From contig JALTLI010000198.1 in assembly GCA_027005635.1 (NCBI GenBank), forward strand, positions 1-9,004: DNA of 9,004 nucleotides. Reading direction: 5' to 3'. This stretch comes from Alphaproteobacteria bacterium. GTDB lineage: Bacteria; Pseudomonadota; Alphaproteobacteria; UBA2136; JALTLI01. A program made the position numbers and the translations under genes. This document shows, in pieces, positions 1 through 7,291 of the stretch. The notes under the pieces are model-generated. The model saw nothing but the letters and a program-made list of their open reading frames with translations, was not told where the DNA came from and searched no databases. How positions within the stretch are numbered: the stretch's first letter is position 1; each line of letters starts with the position of its first letter.

Positions 1-498
1 ACACCAACAACTCTTGTAGAAACAGTTATTACTGCCAACCAAAATATTAAAGAACACATGGCGAAAAAAGTTATTCAATCAATGGGTGGTATTATTGAAG
101 GAAAAACTATCGCTGTGCTTGGTTTGGCATTTAAAGCAGAAACAGATGATATGCGTGATGCACCAGCTTTAACAATTTTACCTATTTTGCAAAAAGCAGG
201 GGCAACTGTTAAAGCTTATGACCCACAATCTATGCCTCAAGCGCAATCTATGATGCCTGAATTAACTTACTGTAATTCTAGTGAAGAAACATGCAAAGAT
301 GCAGATGCTATAATTGTAATGACCGAATGGCAAGAATTTAAAGATTTAGAAGTAGCAACTATTAAGCATTGGATGAAGGGTGATGTTATGGTTGATTTAC
401 GTAACCTATACAGCCCAGCTGATGCACAAAACAATGGCTTTAAATATACTTGTATTGGTAAAAAAAACATTCAGCAACAACAAACAAAAGTTGCTTAA
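1..498 (+). CDS. ugd: UDP-glucose 6-dehydrogenase, C-terminal part (5' end outside window)
   Basis: The frame is open from base 1, so the gene starts upstream; 165 residues are visible. The enzyme oxidises UDP-glucose to UDP-glucuronate with two NAD+ in the cytoplasm, feeding capsule, exopolysaccharide or LPS sugar synthesis. What remains is the end of the central helix and the C-terminal UDP-binding domain. Counting from base 1, GLAFK lies at about 41-45, followed by a TDDMRDAP segment typical of this family. TEWQEF is at about 108-113 and DLRN at about 132-135. The NAD-binding domain and catalytic cysteine would be upstream and cannot be checked. The protein ends in a short glutamine-rich tail. 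The stop lies 24 nt before the epimerase start, and the two enzymes act in sequence, so an operon is likely. Family assignment is firm; exact substrate (UDP-glucose rather than, for example, GDP-mannose) is inferred from the motifs. Confidence 0.93.
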   Translation, partial: TPTTLVETVITANQNIKEHMAKKVIQSMGGIIEGKTIAVLGLAFKAETDDMRDAPALTILPILQKAGATVKAYDPQSMPQAQSMMPELTYCNSSEETCKDADAIIVMTEWQEFKDLEVATIKHWMKGDVMVDLRNLYSPADAQNNGFKYTCIGKKNIQQQQTKVA

Positions 499-522
499 AG
501 TAATTTAAATAGGGGATAAACA

Positions 523-1527
523 ATGAAAACTGCTCTTGTAACAGGTGTTGCTGGCTTTATTGGTTCTTGCGTAGCTGAAAAATTGTTAGATGCAGGATAC
601 AAAGTATACGGTATTGATAATTTAAATGATTACTACGACCTAGATTTAAAACAAGGGCGCCTAGATAGAGTAAACTCTCACCCAAAAATTGAAAACTTTG
701 TATTTAAAAAGCTAGATATTTCTGATACTGATGCACTTTTAGCTTTATTTAAAGAAACTATGCCATCTGTTGTGGTTAATTTAGCTGCTCAGGCTGGTGT
801 TCGTTATTCACTGGAAAACCCTGCATCGTATGTACAAAGCAACCTTGTTGGTTTTGCTAATTTACTTGAAGGTTGCCGCTGGGTGCAAGAAAATGGTGAG
901 TTTGACCACCTTGTATACGCATCTTCATCTTCTGTATACGGTCGCAATACCAAAGTTCCATTTGAAGAAACAGATGAGGTTTTATTGCCTTCTAGTTTGT
1001 ATGCAGCAAGCAAGCGCTCTAATGAGCTAATGGCTTCATCTTACTCTCATTTATACAAAATTCCAGCTACTGGTATGCGCTTTTTCACTGTTTATGGCCC
1101 TTGGGGTCGCCCTGATATGGCGCCATGGTTATTCACTGATGCTATTAGCCAAGGAAAACCAATTAAAGTGTTTAATAATGGTGATATGCTACGCGATTTC
1201 ACTTACATTGATGATATTATTGAAGGGGTTATGCGTACGCTAGATATCCCACCTGAAGGTGAACTACCGCATACTGTATTCAATATTGGTAATAACCAAC
1301 CTACAAAACTAATGGATTTCATTAAAACAATTGAAGAATGTGTAGGCAAAGAAGCTGAAAAAGAATACTTACCAATGCAAAAAGGTGATGTTAAAACCAC
1401 TTACGCCAGCACAGATAAGCTTTTTAATGCTGTAGGCTGGAAACCAAACACTGACCTTAAAGATGGTATGCAAGAGTTTGTTAGCTGGTTCAAAAAATGG
1501 CAAGAACGCCACTCTAAGGCTGCCTAA
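523..1527 (+). CDS. NAD-dependent epimerase, probably UDP-glucuronate 4-epimerase
   Basis: This is a 334-residue extended short-chain dehydrogenase/reductase, the usual length for nucleotide-sugar 4-epimerases. The NAD-binding glycine motif TGVAGFIG is at residues 7-14. A serine-rich strand ending SSSVYG is at about 135-140, and the catalytic YxxxK pair is Y160/K164. The segment RFFTVYGPWGRPDMAPW (about 186-202) resembles the signature of UDP-glucuronate 4-epimerases (CapI/LspL type) more than that of GalE. The expected reaction is UDP-glucuronate to UDP-galacturonate. That fits the upstream gene, which makes UDP-glucuronate. The ATG is preceded by a good ribosome-binding site, AGGGG at about 8 nt. 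Substrate choice is inference; related UDP-hexose epimerases share the fold. The product would be used for LPS, capsule or exopolysaccharide, but no glycosyltransferase lies in the window. Confidence 0.9.
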   Translation: MKTALVTGVAGFIGSCVAEKLLDAGYKVYGIDNLNDYYDLDLKQGRLDRVNSHPKIENFVFKKLDISDTDALLALFKETMPSVVVNLAAQAGVRYSLENPASYVQSNLVGFANLLEGCRWVQENGEFDHLVYASSSSVYGRNTKVPFEETDEVLLPSSLYAASKRSNELMASSYSHLYKIPATGMRFFTVYGPWGRPDMAPWLFTDAISQGKPIKVFNNGDMLRDFTYIDDIIEGVMRTLDIPPEGELPHTVFNIGNNQPTKLMDFIKTIEECVGKEAEKEYLPMQKGDVKTTYASTDKLFNAVGWKPNTDLKDGMQEFVSWFKKWQERHSKAA

Positions 1528-1531
1528 TTGA

Positions 1532-1568
1532 TAAACAGCCATTTTTTTCATAAAGCCTTTGCTGTTTA
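1532..1568 (+). terminator. weak hairpin after the epimerase gene, possible terminator
   Basis: TAAACAGC at 1532-1539 can pair with GCTGTTTA at 1561-1568, an 8-bp stem with a loop of about 21 nt starting 5 nt after the epimerase stop. A second small stem follows: ATGCT/AGCAT around 1569-1587 with an 8-nt loop. Neither has a following T-run, so this is not a textbook intrinsic terminator. The T-run lies inside the first loop. The position at the end of the ugd-epimerase pair and before a new promoter is the main argument. Confidence 0.3.
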
Positions 1569-1617
1569 ATGCTTTAGCGTTAGCATAAAAACTTCGTTCT
1601 TATAGTAATTATTAAAG

Positions 1618-1645
1618 TTGTTAAGTTAATTTACTATACTATAAT
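1618..1645 (+). promoter_or_regulatory. sigma70-type promoter for nth
   Basis: TTGTTA at 1618-1623 and a perfect TATAAT at 1640-1645 are separated by 16 bp. Transcription would begin near 1652, giving a leader of only about 13 nt before the nth ATG at 1665. No Shine-Dalgarno sequence is visible in that short AT-rich leader. This argues that nth is transcribed on its own rather than by read-through from the epimerase. In such AT-rich DNA a chance match is possible, but the hexamers, spacing and position agree. Confidence 0.6.
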
Positions 1646-1664
1646 TTATGCTATATTTATTTTT

Positions 1665-2297
1665 ATGAAAAAATCTCAAATAATAGAAATGTTTACAAGG
1701 TTTGAAAAAGCAAACCCTGAACCGCAAGGTGAGCTTGAACATGTTAACCTGTATACTTTACTTGTAGCAGTTGTTTTAAGCGCACAAGCCACAGATAAAG
1801 GGGTTAATAAAGCCACAAAAGAACTTTTCAAAAAAGTACAAACACCTCAACAAATGGTGGATTTAGGCGAAGAAGAACTTATTCAGCATATTAAAACTAT
1901 CGGATTATTTCGCGGTAAGGCTAAAAATGTAATCAGATTATCTAAAATGTTAGTTGAATTACATGGCGGAGAAGTACCAAATAATCAAAAAGCACTAGAA
2001 GCACTCCCTGGAGTTGGGCGAAAAACTGCTAATGTTGTAAGGAATATTGGTTTTAGAGTTCCTACAATCGCTGTAGATACCCATATTTTTCGTGTTTCTA
2101 ATCGCACAGGCTTAGCACCAGCAAAAACAGTAGATAAAGTAGCAGATAAGCTAATAAAGGTTGTCCCAGATGAATTTAAACTTCATGCACACCATTGGTT
2201 AATACTTCACGGACGCTATACCTGCGTAGCACGCAAACCAAAGTGTGCTGAATGTATTATTCGTGATTTGTGTAGCTTTAAAGCAAAAGAACAATAA
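1665..2297 (+). CDS. nth: endonuclease III, base-excision repair DNA glycosylase/AP lyase
   Basis: The product (210 residues, the E. coli Nth size) removes oxidised pyrimidines from DNA and cleaves the abasic site by beta-elimination. The helix-hairpin-helix motif LPGVGRKTANVV is at about 114-125. The catalytic lysine is K120 and the catalytic aspartate D138 (in VDTHIFRVSNR), the same numbers as I recall for E. coli. The C-terminal [4Fe-4S] cluster is intact: C187, C194, C197 and C203 with the canonical C-x6-C-x2-C-x5-C spacing. The ATG lies about 13 nt after the predicted transcription start and has no clear Shine-Dalgarno sequence. An in-frame alternative that keeps the N-terminal helix is not available. 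The gene converges with lapA, with only 44 nt between stops and no clear terminator there. Confidence 0.97.
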   Translation: MKKSQIIEMFTRFEKANPEPQGELEHVNLYTLLVAVVLSAQATDKGVNKATKELFKKVQTPQQMVDLGEEELIQHIKTIGLFRGKAKNVIRLSKMLVELHGGEVPNNQKALEALPGVGRKTANVVRNIGFRVPTIAVDTHIFRVSNRTGLAPAKTVDKVADKLIKVVPDEFKLHAHHWLILHGRYTCVARKPKCAECIIRDLCSFKAKEQ

Positions 2298-2341
2298 TAG
2301 CAAAAGCAAAAATACCAAGAACAAGCCAAATTAATGAATCT

Positions 2342-2608
2342 TTAATTTTCTAAACTTTCATTTTCTGATTGTTTTTTTACTGGTAGTATTTTTATTTTAG
2401 ATACCAAAATGCTCTTCATAATTATATAACAAATAACAAAGCCAATAAATGCAGAAATAAAGCAAATTAGCCATAAAGGTAATTCAAAAGAATTGATATA
2501 AGGGATATTTAATTTAATAGGATTTTGGTTGAAATAAGCAAAAAAACCTCCACCAACAAGTATCACTAGTAATAGCGCTTGTTGGAAGAGACTTAAAATT
2601 AGTTTCAC
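2342..2608 (-). CDS. lapA: LapA-domain (DUF1049) small inner-membrane protein, GTG start
   Basis: This 88-residue protein has two hydrophobic segments, at about 5-25 and 43-66, and a charged C-terminal tail. The stretch from about 22 to 60 (FFAYFNQNP, then a basic/hydrophobic link, then ELPLWL and a glycine-containing second helix) fits the LapA/DUF1049 pattern. In E. coli, LapA works with LapB at the inner membrane in controlling LPS synthesis. Whether it does so here is inference, and no lapB is in the window. The start codon is GTG at 2606-2608: no in-frame ATG occurs before residue 65, and the first helix is needed for the family match. No good Shine-Dalgarno sequence precedes it. It begins 15 nt after the ihfB stop, so it probably depends on translation and transcription from ihfB. 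Position after ihfB matches common proteobacterial order. Confidence 0.8.
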   Translation of the reverse strand: MKLILSLFQQALLLVILVGGGFFAYFNQNPIKLNIPYINSFELPLWLICFISAFIGFVICYIIMKSILVSKIKILPVKKQSENESLEN

Positions 2609-2623
2609 AAGCTAAGCTTGATT

Positions 2624-2902
2624 CTAATTATTAACACGTTCTCTAAGGTCTTTCCCAGCCTTAAAGAATGGTGTGCGTTTTGCAGCAACTTCAACAGCTT
2701 CACCTGTACGAGGGTTACGGCTAGTACGTGCCATGCGTTCTCTTACTGAAAAAGCGCCAAAACCACGAAGTTCAACACGTTCACCTTCATTTAAGGCATC
2801 TGTAATTTCTTCTAGAATTGTATTTACAACACTTTCCAAATCAGCATGCTGTAGGTTTGGGTTGCTATCTGCTAGTTTGTTAATAAGTTCTGATTTTGTC
2901 AT
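2624..2902 (-). CDS. ihfB: integration host factor subunit beta
   Basis: This 92-residue DNA-bending protein belongs to the HU/IHF family. It would dimerise with IHF-alpha (not in the window) and bend specific DNA sites for replication, recombination and transcription control. GFGAF is at 47-51. The beta-arm tip RNPRTG is at 62-67, with the intercalating proline at P64. The C-terminal PFFKAGKDLRERV is typical. The MARTSRNPRTGEAVEV arm and the location after rpsA-sppA favour IHF-beta over HU or IHF-alpha. The ATG is well placed after AAAGGA at about 9 nt. It lies 31 nt downstream of the sppA stop, within the cmk-rpsA-sppA-ihfB-lapA series. Confidence 0.95.
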   Translation of the reverse strand: MTKSELINKLADSNPNLQHADLESVVNTILEEITDALNEGERVELRGFGAFSVRERMARTSRNPRTGEAVEVAAKRTPFFKAGKDLRERVNN

Positions 2903-2933
2903 ATTTTTTAATCCTTTAATAAATAGTTAATTA

Positions 2934-3842
2934 TTATATACCTGAAGTTAGCAAAGAAGACACTATTTTTTTTGAAAAAATATGAGCTTCTCCTAATATT
3001 TGTTCTATTAACGGTTTTTCTTCCTCTAGTTTTTTGTGTACTAAAGGTACTTCTTTATTAATAGAATATTCTTTTTCTAACCAATTACGAGCTTCATGGA
3101 TACCACCAAGCTCATCAATTAGATTTAATTTTTGTGCTTGTTTACCAATAACAGCTCTACCGTCTTTGATTAAAGCTAGTGTTTTTGGTGTTACCTTGCG
3201 ATGTTTAGTTAAATATGAAACAAATATTTTTTCCATATCATTAACCATATTTTGTAAGTATGTTTTACTTTTATCACTCATTTTTTCTAATGGGATACCA
3301 GCAGTTTTTAAATCTCCACTTGCAATAAAATTAGCTTTTATACCAATTCTTCCTGCTAAATCAGAAACATCAATTAGCGGAATAAAAACCCCTATAGAAC
3401 CAGTTGCGGTTGCTTCATTAGCAAAAATACGATTAGTTGCCAAAGAAATTAAATAACCAGCAGATGCAGCAGTTGAGCCCATAACGGCAACAACAGGCTT
3501 TTGCTGTTTAATACGTAAAATAGCTTGATACAAGCTTAAGCCACCAACAATTGTACCACCCGGAGAATCTATGTGCATAATAACAGCTTTAACGTTTTCA
3601 TCATTTGCAAGTTTATCTAGGGTAATTTCTTTATCTAAATTTTGGGTAATCATGCCGTGGATATTAATTTGAGCAATATATGGTTCAGTGGTGGAGAAAT
3701 TAGCACTTTCGTACCCACTCCACCAAAACAAAACCAATATAAAAGAAAAAATGGCAAATAATCGCCATCTTCTACGCGAACGATCCAAATCTGCAACTCT
3801 CGCTACAGATTGGATATATTCGTGTATTTTTTCGACTGTCAT
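2934..3842 (-). CDS. sppA: signal peptide peptidase SppA, short form (S49 family serine protease)
   Basis: This 302-residue membrane-anchored protease is expected to degrade signal peptides and membrane peptides left after secretion, with its active site outside the cytoplasm. One transmembrane segment lies at about 27-44 after a basic stretch (RSRRR, 21-25), predicting N-in orientation. IDSPGG (91-96) forms the conserved oxyanion/substrate strand. S127 in TAASAGY is the nucleophile and K179 in SGDLKTAG the general base. The 52-residue Ser-Lys spacing equals that I recall for the short Bacillus SppA (S147/K199). It is a single-domain form, unlike the duplicated E. coli protein of about 600 residues. 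The ATG is only 3 nt after the rpsA stop, with AAGG about 11 nt upstream inside the rpsA end, so translation is probably coupled to rpsA. Confidence 0.94.
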   Translation of the reverse strand: MTVEKIHEYIQSVARVADLDRSRRRWRLFAIFSFILVLFWWSGYESANFSTTEPYIAQINIHGMITQNLDKEITLDKLANDENVKAVIMHIDSPGGTIVGGLSLYQAILRIKQQKPVVAVMGSTAASAGYLISLATNRIFANEATATGSIGVFIPLIDVSDLAGRIGIKANFIASGDLKTAGIPLEKMSDKSKTYLQNMVNDMEKIFVSYLTKHRKVTPKTLALIKDGRAVIGKQAQKLNLIDELGGIHEARNWLEKEYSINKEVPLVHKKLEEEKPLIEQILGEAHIFSKKIVSSLLTSGI

Positions 3843-3845
3843 CGA

Positions 3846-5591
3846 TTACTTAGCCTTTTTAGCAGGAGCAGTTTTTAAAGCTGCGCCTAAAGCATCTGCA
3901 AGTGCAGAACCTTCACTCTCAGATGAAGTTGCGTATTCTGCTACAGCAGCTTTCTCTTCAGAAAGTTGTTGAGCTTTAACAGACAAGTTGATACGACGAT
4001 CACGTTTGCTTACAGAAGTAATTTGAGCTTCCAAAGTATCTCCTACAGCAAATTTAGATGTGTCACAATCAGCTTTTTCTAGTGAAAGATCCATGCGTTT
4101 AATGTAACCAGTTACATCTTTTGCAAGTTCTACAGTTAGGCCATTGTCTTCTACTTCAGTAACAGTAACTTTAACTTTATCACCTTTTTTGTAGTTTCCA
4201 ATAGCATCTGAGAATGGATCACTCTCTAGCTGTTTAATACCAAGTGAAATACGTTCCTTTTCAGGATCTAGACTTAAGATTTTAGCTTTAATCATATCAC
4301 CTTTTTTGTAATCACGTAGTGCTTCTTCATTAGATTTATCCCAGCTAATATCAGACATATGGATTAAGCCATCTATCTCTTCATTTAAACCGATAAAGAT
4401 ACCAAAATCAGTGATAGAGCGCACTGCTCCTTCAACTTCTGTATCTTCAGGATGGCTATCTGCATAAGCTTTCCAAGGGTTTTCTTGGCATTGCTTCAAG
4501 CCTAATGAAATACGACGTTTAACAGGATCAATTTCAAGTATAACAACTTCAACTTCTTGTGAAGTAGAAACTATTTTACCAGGATGAACATTTTTACGTG
4601 TCCAGCTCATTTCAGAAACGTGGATTAAACCTTCAATACCAGGAGCAAGCTCAACAAATGAACCATATTCAGTGATATTTGTAATTTTACCAGTTACCTT
4701 TTTACCAATTGGGTAAGTTTCATTAACTGTAGTCCATGGGTCTTCATTTAATTGTTTAAGACCTAATGATACACGTTTTGTACTTTCATCATAACGGATA
4801 ACTTTAAGCTTAAGAACTTCACCTACAGAAATAATTTCTGATGGGTGGTTAATTCTGTGCCAAGCGATATCTGTAATGTGTAATAAACCATCAATACCAC
4901 CTAAATCAATAAATGCACCGTAATCAGTGATGTTTTTAACTACACCCTCAACTTCCATGCCTTCTTTCATGTTTTCTAGTAGCTCATCTCTTGCTTCTGC
5001 ACGGCTTTCATCCATAACAGCTCTACGAGAAACAATTAGGTTTCCACGTTTACGATCAATTTTAATAATCATAAAGTCTAATAAAGTATTCATAAGGTGG
5101 TTCATATCCTTAATCGGACGAACATCAACCTGTGAACCTGGTAAGAAAGCAAGTACACCTGAAACATCAACTGTAAAGCCACCTTTAACGCGACCAAAAA
5201 TTATACCTTTAACAGGTTCTGAATTTTTATGAGCATCTTCTAGTGTCGTCATAACTTCTTCACGACAAGCTTTTTCACGTGATAAACGCGCACGACCGTT
5301 TTGGTCATCTAGGTTATCAACATAAACATCTACACTGTCGCCAACTTTAATGCTTGGTGTTTCTTCACCTGGTTTTAGAAATTCGTATGTGTTAACACGA
5401 CCTTCGGCTTTCATACCGATATCAATGGTAACAAAATCTTTTTCAATTTTAAGTATAATACCTTTAACAACAGAACCTTCCATTGAACCATTATCTGAGA
5501 AAGTCTCATTTAGCATCTCTTCAAAGCTGCCGTTCATAGATTGTTCGATTATTTCTGGTGATACACCTGTATTTGTATTTTGAGAATTCAT
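3846..5591 (-). CDS. rpsA: 30S ribosomal protein S1, six S1 domains
   Basis: S1 binds mRNA on the 30S subunit and promotes initiation on structured or Shine-Dalgarno-poor messages. The 581-residue protein is full length (E. coli 557). Six OB-fold S1 repeats are visible at about 38-104, 124-190, 212-280, 297-367, 384-454 and 471-540. Repeats 1 and 2 are the divergent ribosome-binding type. Repeats 3 to 5 carry the clear RNA-binding pattern (DYGAF/EYGSF/DFGIF, GLLH/GLIH, then RVSLGLKQ-like ends). Repeat 6 is more divergent. A tail rich in Ala, Ser, Glu and Lys ends KKAK. The leader lacks a well-placed Shine-Dalgarno sequence (GGCGGG ends 13 nt before the ATG) and is AU-rich, as in rpsA genes known to be autoregulated by S1. 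It sits between cmk and sppA. Confidence 0.97.
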   Translation of the reverse strand: MNSQNTNTGVSPEIIEQSMNGSFEEMLNETFSDNGSMEGSVVKGIILKIEKDFVTIDIGMKAEGRVNTYEFLKPGEETPSIKVGDSVDVYVDNLDDQNGRARLSREKACREEVMTTLEDAHKNSEPVKGIIFGRVKGGFTVDVSGVLAFLPGSQVDVRPIKDMNHLMNTLLDFMIIKIDRKRGNLIVSRRAVMDESRAEARDELLENMKEGMEVEGVVKNITDYGAFIDLGGIDGLLHITDIAWHRINHPSEIISVGEVLKLKVIRYDESTKRVSLGLKQLNEDPWTTVNETYPIGKKVTGKITNITEYGSFVELAPGIEGLIHVSEMSWTRKNVHPGKIVSTSQEVEVVILEIDPVKRRISLGLKQCQENPWKAYADSHPEDTEVEGAVRSITDFGIFIGLNEEIDGLIHMSDISWDKSNEEALRDYKKGDMIKAKILSLDPEKERISLGIKQLESDPFSDAIGNYKKGDKVKVTVTEVEDNGLTVELAKDVTGYIKRMDLSLEKADCDTSKFAVGDTLEAQITSVSKRDRRINLSVKAQQLSEEKAAVAEYATSSESEGSALADALGAALKTAPAKKAK

Positions 5592-5724
5592 ATTTTAAAA
5601 TATTCCCGCCGAGGTTAAAATTATTGAAGTATTTAAATTTTATTTACTTCTACCATCACTAAATCGGCTTTTTTAGTTTTGGTTTAATCTTGTCATTTCG
5701 GATATTTAGTTTTTGTAACCGATT
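5590..5724 (-). promoter_or_regulatory. rpsA leader with inverted repeats, possible S1 autoregulatory region
   Basis: The 173-nt gap between the cmk stop and the rpsA start contains two pairings in the mRNA sense. AATCGGTT (5717-5724 on the complement) can pair with AGCCGATT (5662-5669 on the complement), 8 bp with one G-U, enclosing about 47 nt. A perfect 14-base palindrome at 5590-5603 covers the first two bases of the rpsA ATG and could fold as a 5-bp stem with a 4-nt loop. I could not identify a convincing promoter here, though one may exist. A regulatory role is inference from the known autocontrol of S1 synthesis in E. coli. Confidence 0.3.
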
Positions 5725-5764
5725 AAAAATCTGGCAAAACCTAATTCCTATATGACACATTATT

Positions 5765-6463
5765 TTATTTGGTTGATTTATTAATAATTCCAGTAACAAT
5801 TTCCAGAACTTCTTCGGCATTTATATGGCTAGTATCAACCATATGCGCATCATCTGCGGGTTTAAGCGGTGCAACCTTGCGGTTTCTATCTCTATTATCC
5901 CGTTCCAGAACTTGGGCCAAAATTGTATCAAAATCTGCATCAAATCCAAGAGCTTCTAACTCCTGTACCCGTCTTTTTGCCCTAACTTTAGGGTCTGCGT
6001 CAAGGAAAAACTTTATTTTTGCTTGCGGGCAAATAACTGTGCCCATGTCTCTGCCATCCATAATCACCCCGCAGCGAGGTTTCCACAGGCTTACAAAATC
6101 AACCTGAAAATCTTTTAAAGCGTTGCGCACACTAGGAAAAACAGAAACTTTTGAAGCCGCATCTCCAATTGCATTTTGCCTTAATTCTCTGCCTACGTTC
6201 TTTTCGTGTAAAAATGGAGAAAATTTATTATTTCCCACATGACGAAAATCAAATTCAAAATTTTGGGTTGCATCTAGGGCATCTTGCTCATTTTCTGGGT
6301 TTTTTGCCACTTCCACCACCCGATAACCAACAGCACGATAAAGCATACCTGTATCTAGGTATTTCATTCGATAAATACGCGCTAGTTCACGGCACAATGT
6401 ACCTTTACCTGCGCCTGCTGGGCCATCTATTGCAATTATTTGGTTTTTTAGTGGGTTAGTCAT
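5765..6463 (-). CDS. cmk: cytidylate kinase
   Basis: The enzyme phosphorylates CMP and dCMP with ATP in the cytoplasm, recycling pyrimidine nucleotides. The 232-residue length is normal. The P-loop GPAGAGKGT is at 14-22 and the LDTGMLYRAV substrate segment at about 36-45. DGRDMGTVICPQA (about 136-148) is the conserved CMP-binding region. The arginine-rich lid ERDNRDRNR is at 187-195 and a PADDA segment at about 202-206. The start ATG overlaps the end of the upstream DUF805-like gene by 8 nt (ATGACTAA), implying translational coupling. rpsA follows after 173 nt. In many proteobacteria aroA precedes cmk; here a membrane protein gene takes that place. Confidence 0.96.
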   Translation of the reverse strand: MTNPLKNQIIAIDGPAGAGKGTLCRELARIYRMKYLDTGMLYRAVGYRVVEVAKNPENEQDALDATQNFEFDFRHVGNNKFSPFLHEKNVGRELRQNAIGDAASKVSVFPSVRNALKDFQVDFVSLWKPRCGVIMDGRDMGTVICPQAKIKFFLDADPKVRAKRRVQELEALGFDADFDTILAQVLERDNRDRNRKVAPLKPADDAHMVDTSHINAEEVLEIVTGIINKSTK

Positions 6464-7139
6464 GTCTTTTATCTAACGGAGTTGGATCTGGCATAGCTGG
6501 TTTTGGTGGAGTTGGTATTCCAGCTCTTTGAGAAGGAGGGATATATTCCTCACTTTTAGCCATATATAGCCACGTAAATAAAATAAAACCAACAACAGAT
6601 GCAGGAATATACAAATAATATGAAATATTAATGCCTAATAGCTCAATTGTATCCATAGCAATAGGTAGGTATATTAGGGCTGTAAGCTTAATAACTTGTG
6701 GTTCTTTTTTGCCCATATCCCGAAGTCTCATCATAACCATAGGTATTATAATTATAAAAATAAGTGTATTTACTAACTTGGACCACGGAAAAGGTTTTTC
6801 TTTCGCCGACTCACTTGAAAACCCTTCAATACCAAAAGTTTCCCCAAGCTCTTTAGCAATATCATCACTATCTTCAGATGGGTTTAATAACTGATTAACA
6901 ATCTGTTCCTTAGATAAGTGCCTTCTTGAAGATTGTTGGTACTGATCAAACTTCATTGCATTTACACTTTTACTAACATCGCTAATGGTATCTTTAAAAT
7001 CCATATAATAAAATATGGCACCAACTATAAATAATGCAGTTGTAGCCCATATAAACATTTTTTTAGACATCCTAGAACGAGGATTTAAATACCAGCTTAA
7101 AAATTGGTTATTATTTATAAAATTTTGTATTTCTTGCAT
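6456..7139 (-). CDS. DUF805-like inner-membrane protein with large soluble insert
   Basis: This 227-residue protein has four predicted transmembrane segments at about 28-46, 122-136, 150-168 and 172-193. Two features suggest a divergent DUF805 protein: the N-terminal RSRMSKKMFIWA (21-33), like the R-x-x-R-x-x-F/W entry to the first helix, and RLRDMG (138-143), like the RR-x-x-D-x-G loop. DUF805 proteins are usually about 110-150 residues. This one has a charged segment of about 75 residues between helices 1 and 2 and a proline-rich C-terminal tail (200-221). Function is unknown for the family. The ATG has only a weak AAGAAG upstream. It heads the minus-strand block and overlaps cmk by 8 nt, which may reflect shared expression rather than shared function. 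Family assignment is moderate because helix 1 is separated from the rest. Confidence 0.6.
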   Translation of the reverse strand: MQEIQNFINNNQFLSWYLNPRSRMSKKMFIWATTALFIVGAIFYYMDFKDTISDVSKSVNAMKFDQYQQSSRRHLSKEQIVNQLLNPSEDSDDIAKELGETFGIEGFSSESAKEKPFPWSKLVNTLIFIIIIPMVMMRLRDMGKKEPQVIKLTALIYLPIAMDTIELLGINISYYLYIPASVVGFILFTWLYMAKSEEYIPPSQRAGIPTPPKPAMPDPTPLDKRHD

Positions 7140-7241
7140 AGGTTAACTTCTTATTACTTAATATTTACTTAAATTTCTATAAAAAACTATAATAACGATA
7201 CACGTTTTTAACACATTTAAATAATAAAAATATAAAAAACC

Positions 7242-7271
7242 TTGCAAACTGGTTATATTTTAGGCTAATTA
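7242..7271 (+). promoter_or_regulatory. possible promoter of the tRNA-Ala gene
   Basis: TTGCAA at 7242-7247 and TAATTA at 7266-7271 are 18 bp apart, or CTAATT is 17 bp apart. Transcription would begin near 7278, about 14 nt before the mature tRNA 5' end, a normal distance. The surrounding 7140-7291 region is so AT-rich that chance matches are expected, so this is tentative. The rest of this 152-nt divergent gap holds no gene that I can see. Confidence 0.4.
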
Positions 7272-7291
7272 TATCCAACAACCCAATAAAG

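Noticed and set aside
1..1527. Sugar-nucleotide gene pair considered as the edge of a capsule island or other accessory region
   Set aside because: Only two genes are visible, their base composition by eye matches the neighbours, and no glycosyltransferase, transporter or mobile-element gene is present in the window.
2284..2341. Minus-strand open stretch directly after lapA coding for about 20 strongly hydrophobic residues, ending in TAA inside the nth 3' end
   Set aside because: There is no ATG, GTG or TTG start in frame after the preceding stop; only ATT is available. It overlaps nth coding sequence, and AT-rich DNA readily gives Leu/Ile/Phe runs. It could be an eroded or frame-shifted lapA extension, but nothing supports that.
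2298..2341. Bidirectional terminator between convergent nth and lapA
   Set aside because: I looked for an inverted repeat with flanking A and T runs in the 44-nt gap and did not find one.
3034..3456. Plus-strand open frame of 140 codons opposite sppA
   Set aside because: It lies entirely antisense to a gene with intact catalytic residues, has no ribosome-binding site of note and resembles the complement of sppA codons.
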